Source: Oidiodendron maius Zn (taxonomy: Eukaryota > Ascomycota > Leotiomycetes > Myxotrichaceae). From it: a stretch of DNA of 64,000 bases. The notes beneath the pieces were generated by a model that did no database searches, was not told the origin of the DNA, and worked only from the letters and a program-made list of their open reading frames with translations. Of this stretch, positions 44,492 through 55,494 are shown one piece after another. The translations under genes were made by a program, and so were the position numbers. The stretch spans positions 208,867 through 272,866 of the forward strand of contig KN832883.1 of the NCBI GenBank assembly GCA_000827325.1, in the 5' to 3' direction. Position 1 is the first letter of the stretch, and each line of letters opens with the position of its first letter.

Positions 44492-46111
44492 TACAAGGGC
44501 TAGGCTTGGATCTAATTGTCCGTTAACTTTATCGAGCATTCAACTCTCAACTCAAATTTAAAGCAAAACCTACTCCTACTCCTCCTGTCGTCTACTACTA
44601 CTACGACTAGTGGGGCAATGGTGCCAAGTGTTATGTCGTAACACGGTGTTTGCGGCCTGTGTACCATTATGAGATCTTTCAAATTCTACGCGTGTTATAA
44701 CATGTTGACTGGTGTTAGGACCTCAAGCACTCATGTCACGATGTCTCAGGGTTAGCGGCAACGCACGCAGCCACCTAGCCGTGGCCCCAAGCTCCCACGT
44801 ATCCGACGTCGTCTAGGTGGGCCTCAGCGATATGCCACTTTTCTATGAAAAAACGCGTCACCTTTTGTTCATTAATTATTATCCTACCACCACTATGTCT
44901 TGTTCGATACTGAAGAAGAGAAACGACTGCTAATATGCCTAGATATCTTCCAAAATGTTCCTGGGGCTAAGCTTGCAAAATTGGCTCGAGAAAAACGCGT
45001 CTCTTATAAACTCTGTTGAGGCAAGGTTCCAGATCAAAGCGCAAAAGGAGATCACAACGAGGGATTAAATCCTATACAAGAGGATGCATTAAAACCATGT
45101 ATCTCATACTTGATTCGGATTGGACAACCATCTACAGAAGATAGAATTCGACGTGCCGCGAGTTTAGGATTTTCTTTTAATCTGTGGGGAGGTTCAGGGT
45201 GCTTAAAAACATAGGCGACGCGATAGCTCACGTATAATAAGGAGTTCTTTAAGACAATACGCGCGAAGACCCTGCCTGCAGAGAGGAAAGCAGTACACGA
45301 TCGAGAGGATGTGGAAGGACTTTCAGTATGCTCTAAGAGAGTTAAATATACTCCAGGATGACGTGTATAATACGGACGAGACAGGCTTCAGGAGGGGTTA
45401 GTTCGGCCGCAAGGACCGATGGAAGGACTAATTGATAGATTAATTGGATTCGATTAGAATTCAAGGGCTGTTGCTCCACTTAGCTCTACTTCCGACTCAG
45501 ATATAGCAAGAAGTCCCAAACTACTAGGAGTTCCGTGTAAGCATACTGTGTTAGCCTCGTCTTAGAGCGGATCTGATTATTGTTCTGAAAATATATAAGC
45601 TAGAAATAGATCCAGTATCCTTTTTTTTACTATAGTGTTAAACCTACCCGGTAGGACTGTAACAGCCAATCCATATATAACCAGCGGTGAATCGGAGTAA
45701 GGAAATATGTCGCTTCGCATTACTAACTTAATACAGCAATACCACGCGAGTGATGAAACCTTGCCGACTTTATCTTAAGTCAGATTCAAGATCTTGTACT
45801 CGCTGTTATTACGGAAAGGGGTTTAGTAAATGATTATAGATACTAACCTAACTAATCGTCCGCTCGCTTACGACAGCCGACTTTGCCGCAACGCTGCCGC
45901 TTGTCTCCTACATTGTGAGCACGGGCACCCTTCAATTCTTTGATATAGTCGCTGCTACCCCTAGTTATAAACAGGACAACAATTACTGCATAGATTCCGC
46001 ACATATACTACATACTTCAGCTTACCAACAAACACAAAAGTAGTCTTGCTAGTACCTGTACCACCAAGCAAAACTCTAACAGTCGCACTTCAACAAACAG
46101 CAAGAAACACT
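44492..46111. other. intergenic occupied by a DNA transposon relic
   Basis: The pogo/Fot1 relic fills the middle. The right end (45,880-46,111) is the promoter and leader of the downstream methyltransferase. Confidence 0.5.
44620..45780 (+). mobile_element. pogo/Fot1-like (Tc1/mariner) DNA transposon relic
   Basis: Conserved pieces of a pogo-type transposase are readable with frame changes. There is a helix-turn-helix part, then LNPIQEDALKPCISYLIRIGQPSTEDRIRRAAS (the Tc5-type HTH pattern LTxEQExALxxYIxRLxxIG), and later DDVYNTDETGF followed by an RRG, the start of the DDE catalytic core (family IYNMDETGFRIG). Stop codons and shifts are frequent and the sequence is AT-shifted, so the element is dead. 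I could not define inverted ends with confidence; the limits are approximate. It separates the GST-like and methyltransferase genes. Confidence 0.65.
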
Positions 46112-47046
46112 ATGGCCGAAGCAACTTCCGACAAAGCTGAAGAATACAAAGTCCCGGGAAACATTTGGGTGGGACCTAACCCATCCATTTTTCTGAACGC
46201 TCACTAATCTCGTAGTTTAACGATGGCCGTGATGTCGAGCTTCTCCGCTCTATATACAGTAACCCAAGCCTTAGCAAGCTACGCAACAACCCTGCCGGTA
46301 TTCTGGACGCCATTGATAATTTCACCAGGGAAAAATACTTCCTTATGAACATCGGTGCCCGCAAAGCCGCTATCATCTGCAAGTACATAGCCGATACGAA
46401 ACCCTCTACAGTCGTCGAACTAGGCGGCTATGTCGGCTATTCCGCAATCGTTTTTGGTGATGCTGTGAAACGCGCCGGCGGACAGCGATTCATCAGTCTT
46501 GAGCGCGACCCACTATTTGCAGCTGTTGCGCGCAGCCTTATTGATCTTGCTGGACTTGGAGATATAGTCAAGGTTGTAGTTGGTAAGAGCAATGATATTT
46601 TGCGTTTTATGAAGCTGTCGGGTGAGATTGAAAGTCTGGATATGCTGTTTCTGGATCATTGGAAAGTGCTATACAGACAGGATTTAAAGCTCTGTGAGGA
46701 GCTGGGGTTGGTAATAAAAGGGACATTGGTGTGTGCAGATAATTACACTGCCACCGGTAATCCGTTGTTTTCAGATTATCTACTCAGTAGTATTGAAGAG
46801 AAAAAAAGTGCTGTGAAAGAAGGTCCCCGAGCCGATGAGGGGGAAAAGATTAAAGAGACTTTTGGACCGGGACGAGAGGATTTGAACTTGGATTTGAAGG
46901 GAAATCCTGAGTTGCTGTATGAGATTTTGGAAATCGTTGAGGTTGTCGAACCGGATGGGAGACCTGTAAGTTTGATCGGTTTCTGCATTCATACAGTCGT
47001 CACTAATTATGCAAAGGACGGTGTTGCAGTTGCTAGGGCTACTTGA
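46112..47046 (+). CDS. catechol O-methyltransferase-like SAM methyltransferase
   Basis: Two exons, 46112-46168 and 46216-47046, give 295 residues. FNDGRDVELLRSIY, then AIDNFTREKYFLMNIGARKAAII precede motif I VVELGGYVGYSAIVFG, then ISLERDPLFAAVARSLIDLAGL, IESLDMLFLDHWKVLYRQDLKLCEELGLVIKGTLVCADN. This order, with the metal-binding Asp of LDHWK and the following Asn, is the COMT pattern of Mg2+-dependent catechol methylation. A 35-residue insertion between SDYLLSSI and YEILEIVEVVEPDGR is longer than in animal COMT. It is soluble. In this context it could methylate a catechol or catecholate-like product. Confidence 0.85.
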
Positions 47047-47590
47047 GAGGATGCTAGTTACGCAGATTATACAATTCCAAACTCCATTGTTTTATTGTTG
47101 CGGGAAACCAGGTAGGCAATTATCCTAACCGTCGACTTAAAATTTCCATTGGACTGATGTCCGCGCCAAGTTCAGCTCCATTCCAACTTGGCCGCGGTAT
47201 TTCAACAATCCACTAAATTCCGAACCCGGATTGAGTTGAAATCTCTCTTCTAGACCCAATGCTCGACGATTCAAGTACCTCTTAATACACTGGCCAGATT
47301 GGCTTTAAACTGCAATATAATTTACATAGAACCATATAATTATCGGAAATAGTGCAATCAATTAATATAATGATCTATGTTAATAGGACCTCAGTGCTTA
47401 TTTGTACATCATTGTCGTAGGCTTTTGAGAACAACAGAGTTTTAAATCAATTCAAGCAACATCGGCTGTAATACAATCCTCAATATCGACCTCAATTTCA
47501 TCCTAAGCTTCTATTTCGTTATCCTCAGCTCTCTGGGCCTTAAAATATACAGGCGCCAAGCTGGAATATATGCCCAAAATATTCAGGCTG
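47047..47590. other. intergenic
   Basis: AT-rich and without a supported gene. It separates the last intact cluster gene from the block of relics. Confidence 0.5.
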
Positions 47591-48130
47591 AATTGTATGC
47601 CGTATATACTTTCCACATTCTACGGTTTGGACACAATACCTTGGATATCTTTGACCGCTTAAATCGTTCATGCACTGATGTACGAGGCATTACGCCTCTT
47701 CATATGCTTTGTTCAATCCGGTGGTTGCAGCCATTTACACTTTGACTACACCAGCGATGGTACCAAATTCTCTGACGAAGCTATAGTTGTTGGACCTGGA
47801 AGCCATGCAACAACTTTGCCGGTTGGTCAGTGTCGAAAACTCGCCATTCCGGGTAGTATCCTTGATCATCCTCACTTACGCGAGCTTGGGTGTGAAAAGG
47901 AGATCTGGGTGCCTCTTTGCAATTCTCACGTGCTTGCAACTTTCCTTGGTGACAGAAGCTTCTTCCTCGTCGGCATGCCAGGTTATATGCTAGGTAATAT
48001 GCCGGCTTCTTGTGTTATGGCCCGTACTGGTGATGAAGGGTAGGTGTGTATAGGAGGGGGCTGTTGCCATCATCCCGTCACCAACACCCGATGGGCATCA
48101 CGGTGGGCCGATCCAACTTCAAGCGATTGA
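47591..48130 (+). pseudogene. metallo-beta-lactamase-fold hydrolase relic
   Basis: An open stretch of 121 codons from 47,678 shows CSHLHFDYTSDGTKFSDEAIVVGPGSHAT, the metal-binding HxHxDH region with the last His replaced by Tyr (CAC to TAC, a C-to-T change). Then come HLRELGCEKEI and FLGDRSFFLVGMPGYMLGNMPASCVMARTGDEG, matching the family FGDGSFYLLDAPGHxPGHxxALART. The second metal His of PGHxxGH is also changed. Downstream WVFLGGDxxHH-like residues are out of frame. It is a relic of a fungal MBL hydrolase, a type often found in polyketide clusters. Confidence 0.6.
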
Positions 48131-48772
48131 AAATGGCAGAGAGTTGGAACAGTCTAGCGATGCGCTTGCTGTTTTGTACATGATGCCACTCTGGAGGGCA
48201 TAATTCCCGAGTATGGGTAGAATGGCAGCAAATGGAAGAGGATTTGGATACAATAGTGGCTAAAGAATATCCTTTTGGGCGACACGCAATGTAAAGAGAT
48301 AATGTATACTATATTTTGCTGCTCAATTGCTCATGAAAAATGCTTTACTCCTTGTTTCTGCGGCCATTCATAACGGTTTCTCTTTTCGACAAGTTCCCCT
48401 GTATGATGGGAAGAAGACCCAACGACGCCAGCAAGAGGCTACAATGACATTACAGGAGGCTCCCATATTTGGTAAATGACAACCACGCGCCCTTTCATCC
48501 TTCGTCTTTCCAGCCACTGCAGTTCAATCGGTGTCCCGATAGTTCCCCGGGCGCAGAGGGGTCACCGTCTTGAGCCCCAGCTTCTTCCACTAAATTAACA
48601 TTTGTTTTCCGATCATTCCCCGAAAATTCGAATACCTAAATTATCTGCCCGAATCCGTGATGTCACTTTTCATCTAAAAGCAAAACTCTCAATTTCACAC
48701 CGAATTGCAGCAAATCCAACAAGGCGAGAAACAATAATCTTACTATTTAAACGTAATAAACGTCTTCTAATA
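48131..48772. other. intergenic
   Basis: No gene is seen between the MBL relic and the ADH fragment. Confidence 0.5.
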
Positions 48773-48905
48773 ATGGTCGCCGAGCCAAGGAACCAAACTG
48801 GAGCCTGGATAAATGAGCCAGGTCCTCTGTCTGCGGTCAAAATCCGCCACGACTTGCCGATTGCTTCTCCCACGTCTGGTGAGGTGCTAGTCAAGTCATC
48901 CAACA
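48773..48905 (+). pseudogene. N-terminal fragment of a zinc alcohol dehydrogenase (MDR)
   Basis: After an ATG the frame reads RNQTGAWINEPGP, then VKIRHDLPIASPTSGEVLVK, the beginning of the GroES-like domain of medium-chain dehydrogenases. The zinc-binding GVCHSD and all later motifs are absent; after about residue 42 the frame becomes non-homologous. It is a short truncated copy. Confidence 0.5.
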
Positions 48906-49313
48906 TCCCTGTTATGTCGATGAATTATTATCCTCCCGCAGCTAGCTCCGGGACGAATGGGGGTACTAGCCTCGTACCCAGTGCGAGGAGCGTCGAGGAC
49001 AGGGGAGGGAGGAGGGGAATGCACTGTGTACTCGTGTCCAAAAGAGACCCAGCTGATTCCCGTAAGTTGGAACTTACTCTGCCGTCTTAACCGAGCCGTC
49101 CCACTCTCTTCTCGCACGATAATGCCGGAGTGCCGGGATTCCGTCGTCACAACCATTTCGGACTTCAAAGCTCGATTTGGAGACCGAGCTCGATTCTCAT
49201 TGAATCAATACATTTAGTCATATTTCTTCCAACTGGTACATAATCTCTTCATAGAATTTATACCTTGACCTAAAATTAAAATTACTCTAGAAAATCCACT
49301 TATCTCACAAATT
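48906..49313. other. intergenic
   Basis: Contains only non-homologous readings between two gene fragments. Confidence 0.45.
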
Positions 49314-49712
49314 ATGTTTTTATTTTGGTCTTTTCTTCTAACAGTGCAATTTTTTCCTGGATTGCCGGCCATGCCAGCCAACAACTGCCAGAGCTTAATT
49401 TTCAATATCTCCACAACTGTATCGAATGACCGATTTGGGATTGCCTTCGAACCAACAAATACAACGTCCATTTTAGATTCTTTGAACAGCCTTCTGAGAG
49501 CTGGTCAGAACCCTGTGACGGGTTCTTTTCAGGCTTCTGAAACCTTTGAAGTTGCCGCGGAGTATTGTCAGCCGGTCAACAAGCCGGAAGGTGATATAGC
49601 TCTCCAGCTCCTTGTCTATGGAGGCACCTATAACAAAACCATCTGGAATGGACTGGGCTCTTCTGAAACCTATTCATGGACAGCTATTACAGGAGAACAA
49701 GGCTATATATAG
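49314..49712 (+). pseudogene. N-terminal fragment of a secreted alpha/beta hydrolase
   Basis: The frame begins with a signal-like stretch MFLFWSFLLTVQFFPGLPA. It continues NCQSLIFNISTTVSND, then EYCQPVNKPEGDIALQLLVYGGTYNKTIWNGLG and YSWTAITGEQGY, the usual start of a fungal alpha/beta hydrolase group (family QLLVHGxTYxKxYWDGLG ... YSWxxxAxxQGY). It stops just before the PTLAIDRLGxGxS region, so the nucleophile elbow and the rest are missing. A truncated relic. Confidence 0.55.
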
Positions 49713-50356
49713 TTGCAAAAGCGATGTGTTAACTTATTAGAAAGCTTGTTTGACTCTTAAATTTTAACCCCTCTATATAAGCACTATCTAGTAGAAGTCA
49801 TATATTTTCATCTATAAGCAATTAGCTCCCACAAAGAGGTCGACAAGACATGTGGGGAAGGTGGTGGAGATCAAAGAATTGGAACCACGGATTTTTGAAA
49901 GGGATACCATTGTCTATAGCAGCTAAGTGATAGTTTGGGGGACGTTTTCTCTACTTGGGAGAAGAGTTACTGAGGAAGGCAAAATTTTGTGGTTGGTCAG
50001 CCCCATTGGAAAACTCCGAATGTGCATGGGAAACGCCGACCCGGCATTAAGAGACGTCCCATCCACGTTCCTACAAGTCAAGCACGGCATTCCATTTTGA
50101 TAGACGAAGCGTCTATTGCTTGGGTATTGCCTTGAAGAATGAAGGCGTCTCCCTCCACGCCCATGTTCGCCCTGTGCTGAAAGAGTTGTTGAGATCAAAG
50201 GCACACGGTCCTAGACGTTTTTGTTTTATAAAACTCGGCGTATGTTTTGGTATTTAGAGTGGAAAAGTGCTATATGCTCAAGTCAATGTCACTCTCGCTC
50301 ACGTAATCGGGGTTCCTCCCAGATAGTCCGAGCTGGCAAGCCCATCTATTAGCATC
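49713..50356. other. intergenic
   Basis: AT-rich at the left; no supported gene. Confidence 0.5.
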
Positions 50357-50890
50357 TTACGGTAACTTCACGAAGACATCCAAAATCTTTGGATAATTCG
50401 GGGTTCCCAATCCCGTCATCGGGTCCCAACCCTCTGCCGCCTGAAACGCCACGGAGTTGCATACCGAGGTGTTCCCCTCTGTCACATCATTAAAAATCTG
50501 TGGGTTCACAAAGCCCACAGTCGATTTCCCCGCCACCAACCTTTCCTCATTGATGTGATTAAATATAGCCGCAAAAATTGGAGCCGACGCACTGGTTCCA
50601 GCTGCGGCCGCCAATGTAGAGTTGGGTCCGTAGACGTCGAGGATATCCCATCCCACGGCGCGGACATCGGGAAAACCACGGCCATTACTGTTGAAGCGGT
50701 TACGATCAAGGTTCTCGTGGTTGCTCAAGTAGGTCTGAGCGGCCTTGTCCTAATACATAGGACGAGAGTAGTTCCGGAAGAAGCCGCCGGCAGGAATGAA
50801 GCCGTTGAAGTTTGCCCCGACTTCTTCGAGGCCAGGGAGGAGTTGGGTAGCACCGACGGTGGGGAGGTATGGGCATCTGCGAGAATTCGG
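50357..50890 (-). pseudogene. S53 peptidase C-terminal fragment
   Basis: Reads TVGATQLLPGLEEVGANFNGFIPAGGFFRNYSRPMY, a stop codon, DKAAQTYLSNHENLDRN, then RGFPDVRAVGWDILDVYG, then AAGTSASAPIFAAIFNHINEERLVAGKSTVGFVNP and EGWDPMTGLGTPNYPKILDVFVKLP. It keeps the Ser motif GTSASAP but lacks the pro-domain and the Glu/Asp region, and has one internal stop. It belongs to a different S53 subgroup (GTSASAP) from the intact gene at 3.5 kb (GTSCAAP), so it is not a recent copy of it. Confidence 0.8.
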
Positions 50891-51915
50891 CAGTCAGCGG
50901 AAATGAAATCTATTATCATGATACGGCGGTGGCTGCCTTGCAGATGCCAGGGCTACTCACTTTGCGGGGTATTGAGAGATGGCGAGGCAAAAGCTACCGT
51001 AAATTTTACTGATTCTGGTGGGATTTGGAGTGTTCCGCCCGCCTGTCTGTTCCGCTCGCTTATCATATACGTTATAACGTTGCTTTATTTGCAACATTAC
51101 GATTTGTTATCGAGTGACACCTCTTTCTCTGTACCTTGCACGCATTGCATATATTGTAGTGCCATTTTCGCCATTAAATAACGAGAAGATGCCAAGACAC
51201 GCTGCAATGGGAATATGTCAACATGAGGCTTAGCCATACTTCATACTTCATAGTCGAAAGGAGATGCCTCACTTGGTTAACGTTACAGCGGCCTAACAGT
51301 GCGCCTGCCCTGGCGAAAGAGATGGCGGTCCCAAGGCCGATGCCTCATGATGCGCCACTTATACTTGGTATTATGGATAAACAAACGCACCCCTGGTCTT
51401 GTACAGTTATTCGCTTCATCGGGTTATCTGGTATTTGATTGGAAGAGAACCCCTGAAACGAAAGAGTGTGACATACGGGGGGTGCGTTGGTTTATCCAAA
51501 ATACCAAGTATGAAAACTGTGACTAGTCTGGGTAGACTTGGAAATGTCGGGATACATGTCGTTATTTGTCGTAAGAGTGAACTTAAGGGCCAAGGGGTCT
51601 GGGTGGGGAGCCATGGTAATACGTATCATTTTGTCCAAACCCCTGTACAGTGTTACCAGGTCGTTCAAAAGCCACGTATCCTCGGTTGTATCACGTGATG
51701 CTAACTATGTAGTACACGCGTATTTACGTAATGCGTACCTTGAGATCAGGAGCACCAGGAGATGCTCCTTTAACCTCCCATTCTCGAAAACGGCACACAG
51801 CACCCCAATTCCGCCCTGCAGAACATGCGCGCATCGCACGAAGCCTTGAAAGCCCCCAATACCATTCCGCCTCAGCCTCCGAGACACCACTGCCACCCGG
51901 TCCGAAGCCTCCGTG
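50891..51915. other. intergenic, promoter of NIPA-like gene
   Basis: No gene is supported. The last 200 bases are the leader of the magnesium transporter gene. Confidence 0.5.
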
Positions 51916-53104
51916 ATGCCTGACGACAAATACATAGGTGTAGGTCTGGCTGTCTGTGGCTCTGGCCTGATAGGGACCAGCTACGTGATAACAAAGATTG
52001 GGCTGCGAGATGCCAGTGAGCGACACGGTTTCAAGGGAGAGGGATTCGAGTACTTTAAGAATCCACTGTGGTGGGCTGGAATGATCACGCTGGTCGTAGG
52101 GGAATTCTTCAACTTTGCAGCATACACATTTGCGCCGGCGGTCTTGGTCACACCCCTGGGTGCATTGAGCGTGCTTACGGGGACGGTATTGGGGGCATAC
52201 TTCCTTAAGGAGAGGTTGGGACATTTGGGTAAACTGGGATGCGCGTTGTGCATCGTGGGCTCCGTGTTGATTGTTGCCAATGCGCCGCCGGACAAGGACA
52301 TTCAAACCGTTGACGAGATTCTACAGTATGCCATGCAGCCAGGTGCGTATGATTCTGCAATTGAATGACAATTACTGACAGGCTGCCAGGATTTCTACTA
52401 TTCTGCCTCATCACCACAATCTTTTCCCTCATCATGATATACTCCGTCTGTCCAAAATACGGTGCAACGAACCCTCTATACTATCTTTCGATTTGCGCTG
52501 CAACAGGAGCAGTCTCGGTCATGGCATTAAAAGCCTTCGGAATTGCTCTCAAGTTGACCTTTGCTGGTGCAAACCAGTTTGCCCGTCCATCGACATATGT
52601 TTTTGCCTTAGTCGCAATCCTCTGCATCATCATTCAGATGAATTACTTTAACAAGGCCTTGAATACATTCCCACAATCAATGTAAGCATATCACTCCAAC
52701 CCAACAAACTTCAGCTGAAAACCATTAGCGTGAGCCCGATATACTACGTCACATTTACCACCGCTGTCCTCACCGCTTCTTTCATTCTATTCCAAGGATT
52801 CGACATAACGAATCCAATAATGACAACGCTGCTTCTATGTGGATTCCTGATAATATTCTTTGGGGTTTACATGCTTAACTACCCTTCGAAGGATCTAGAC
52901 AGCCCAGAGTTTGAGAGATTGGCTGGTGGATCAGTCCTAGGTAGCCCTAGGATTATTGGAACAAGATTTAGCATGCAAGGACTGCGACCTTCTGGCGACA
53001 TGCGCAGGCAGAGGCATCCAAATGAAGAAGAAGATGACGACTACATACTGCAAAGTCTGACTCGGAGGAGCGAAGATACAGAACCCGTGAATAGAAGCAG
53101 ATAA
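51916..53104 (+). CDS. NIPA-type magnesium transporter (DUF803)
   Basis: Three exons, 51916-52342, 52390-52681 and 52729-53104, give 364 residues. The start KYIGVGLAVCGSGLIGTSYVITKIGL, then YFKNPLWWAGMITLVVGEFFNFAAYTFAPAVLVTPLGALSVLTGTVLGAYFLKERLG, is diagnostic for PF05653. The later helices include GAVSVMALKAFGIALKLTF and IYYVTFTTAVLTASFILFQGFD. Nine helices and a polar, charged cytoplasmic tail are expected. Family members move Mg2+ across plasma or endosomal membranes. It is a typical conserved gene and probably marks the end of the accessory region. Confidence 0.93.
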
Positions 53105-53979
53105 AGTTGAGTGAGATATTACACATATCATCAACTCTTTGAAAGGTCCAATATAATCGCGAACGTCGCGTAGGCATAGCACTCTCTTGACATCGACTAA
53201 TGCTATAGAAACAGGAGATCTTCTACCTGATAATGACCGTAGAGACGCAGCCGCTGCTATCTCCAAAAGCCGATCCCTCTCCTTCCTATCTCTGGTCAGG
53301 GCATGGCAAGAGCTGGACTACCCAAGACACGAGAGCGCGCCGTCAATGAAGGAGGCCGAGGATGATTGTGGGATGTGCTACCATTTGGCGTCGATGGAAC
53401 GGCGGCTGCGACTGCCCGTAAACTAGTCTGTGTTGGTGATTCTCCGTTGTCAAAGGGGCTTACGGAGCTATCGCCCTCTTCTACAGCTGTAACAAGAGCA
53501 CTCGAACGTAGGGCAGAAGGTTGCTTCTCTCTGCGAGCAGCTTGTACAACATCAACGCACACCACACGGACTTTGAGTAGAACAGTTCCTATAACAAGAG
53601 GAAGGAAGGCGTCAAAGGAGCGTGAAGTAGTTTCTAGGATTGCTCTAGGTCTGCACCACAATTGTGATTCATAGATAAATCTTGTACAGTATTGTCGGAG
53701 GATATCTGGATTGTAGTGTGCATTTCCCGTGCGGCGGTTGATGAAGCTGGCGCTAGCTGATCAGTGGATGCATATATTCATCTCGCAGTTTTGCAAGCCA
53801 CTGCACCAGTTCAACGTTGTTCAGCAATACAATCTTGTCTCACTGGAATAAGTTGCTTTCTTTTGTCTCTTATACATTGTCTGCGTTTCCGTAAGAGTAT
53901 AAACAACGAGCCTTTGTTTGAAATTTGAGTGTAGTAAAGATAAAAATGAAAACGATAAACGCCTTTACTGCCCTGAATA
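53105..53979. other. intergenic
   Basis: Overlapping ORFs exist on both strands at 53,187-53,674, but they are low-complexity (Ser/Thr/Arg-rich) and have no family likeness. I annotate no gene. Confidence 0.4.
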
Positions 53980-54786
53980 CTAATACTCGTCATGGTACTT
54001 CAAGTCTACCTCATCTTGTCTTCCTAATGGAGTTATGTCCAGCAACCTATTTGTCACAAGCATAGTGTCCAGTCCCCTTGCAAACGTAGAGTAAGTATGA
54101 AAGATATCGCCTCCCTCTCTCAGAAACACGCTCATCCCTGGACTCTCCCCCTTGACGTGAACCCTGTTCAGCGGGTTTTTATCATTTAATATTTCATCCT
54201 TTCCCTTGTAATTGTACTGAACAGGAGTCACGGTCTCATCATTCGTAACATGGAAGTCATAATTGAAATCAGTGCCGAAGGATGAATACCAAGGGAAGGC
54301 CCAACCCATTCTCGCTTTAAATTTCTCGACCTTAGCCAATGGAGCCCGAGAAACGAGTACCAACGTCGTCTCTCTAGCATGCAAGTGGCTGAGGGAGGAA
54401 GGGAGATTGTCCGCCTGAAAAGAACATCCGTCACAGCCGACCTCATCCTCAGGCGCAAACATAAAGTGGTAGATGATCAGCTGCTTGCGGCCGTCGAAGA
54501 GGTCTGCAAATGTAACTTCGCCATTTGGACCATCGAAGGTATACTCCTTGTCAATTTTCACCATCGGCAAATGGCGTAGCTCAGAGACTAATTCATCGTT
54601 GGCGCGGAGAGCGGCCTTCTCCTTGGCCAGGAACTCCTTCCGAGCTTTAATAAATTCATCCTGAGAAACGACCTGCCCAAGGCATCGCTCTATCAGCCTA
54701 GTTTTAGGTATAAAGGCACGCTTGATAGGTTGAAAAATACCTGGCCGGCCATTCTTGTATGGTAGATAATGCTTGGATGTAGTGAT
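53980..54786 (-). CDS. DUF899 thioredoxin-like protein, start unclear
   Basis: The frame is open from 54,786 to the stop at 53,980. The domain starts VVSQDEFIKARKEFLAKEKAALRANDELVSELRHLPMVKIDKEYTF, then FDGRKQLIIYHFMFAP, the Cys motif GCDGCSFQADNLP, RMGWAFPWYSSFGTDFNYDFHV, and SVFLREGGDIFHTYSTFARGLDTML. These are the standard DUF899 (PF05988-like AhpC/TSA relative) landmarks. The function is not established; the fold suggests redox chemistry. No ATG lies in frame before the domain: the first in-frame ATG (54,564) would cut off its conserved first 35 residues. Either a small upstream exon exists (an acceptor TTTCTCAG is at 54,661) or the start is damaged. Confidence 0.75.
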   Translation of the reverse strand: MTTSKHYLPYKNGRPGIFQPIKRAFIPKTRLIERCLGQVVSQDEFIKARKEFLAKEKAALRANDELVSELRHLPMVKIDKEYTFDGPNGEVTFADLFDGRKQLIIYHFMFAPEDEVGCDGCSFQADNLPSSLSHLHARETTLVLVSRAPLAKVEKFKARMGWAFPWYSSFGTDFNYDFHVTNDETVTPVQYNYKGKDEILNDKNPLNRVHVKGESPGMSVFLREGGDIFHTYSTFARGLDTMLVTNRLLDITPLGRQDEVDLKYHDEY

Positions 54787-55494
54787 TTACGCGACAGGAG
54801 ACTAAAGTGGATCCTTCTGTTAAGATGAGAGATCCAACAAGAGCGCGTCTCTGCTTAAGAAATAATCCTCTCTTTTGACGATTTTCTGCGGGGTAATGGA
54901 TGAATAAGTCTCCGTCTTACGCGTCAATGCCGCGTGGGGTAGAATGTTTAGTGCTGGGTTTTCCGGGATGTTAGGATATTATTCGTCGCGTCTTTAATCG
55001 CGAATCCACGTGCAAGAATCAGCACCAGTTGTACTTTCTTTGTTCTATAGTATCGCAGAATGAAGGTTTCGAGAAATACGTTTCGCGAGGGGAATGGCAG
55101 CTACAGCGTTGAAGGAGCGAATTATTTATATTTCGAGTAAAGCTTCATCTGTGCTGTTATAACTTGCCATTTTTCCAACTGCAGAGGTATAAATCCTGGT
55201 AGAGGACAAGAAGAGGCAAAATTTGCTCGCGTCGGTGACTCTGGAAAGGAAATCAAATTGAAGTTCTTACTTTGAGGGTAGACTGAAGTCACATTGTTCT
55301 GTGATAGACAGATGGCTGAGCGATGCAGCTCTTGAGCATTGAGGCTCGTTTGGTCCCCTTACGGGCCCTGCTTTTCACTACGACACGTTCATCCCTGATG
55401 CCGAAGGGCCACCTAGCGTGGCCGCTTTCTTTTCTTCATATCCCAATGTATTGCCTACCTTCTCCATCTCTATCTCCACCCATATCCCGGCCTC
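54787..55494. other. intergenic
   Basis: No gene is seen between the DUF899 gene and the 3' end of the FAD oxidase. Confidence 0.5.

Noticed and set aside
34352-47046. Naming the cluster as a known toxin or siderophore pathway
   Set aside because: No core enzyme is present and the tailoring set matches no cluster I can name with confidence.
53187-53674. Overlapping ORFs on both strands, 79-121 codons
   Set aside because: Low-complexity Ser/Thr/Arg-rich translations on both strands; probably a composition effect.
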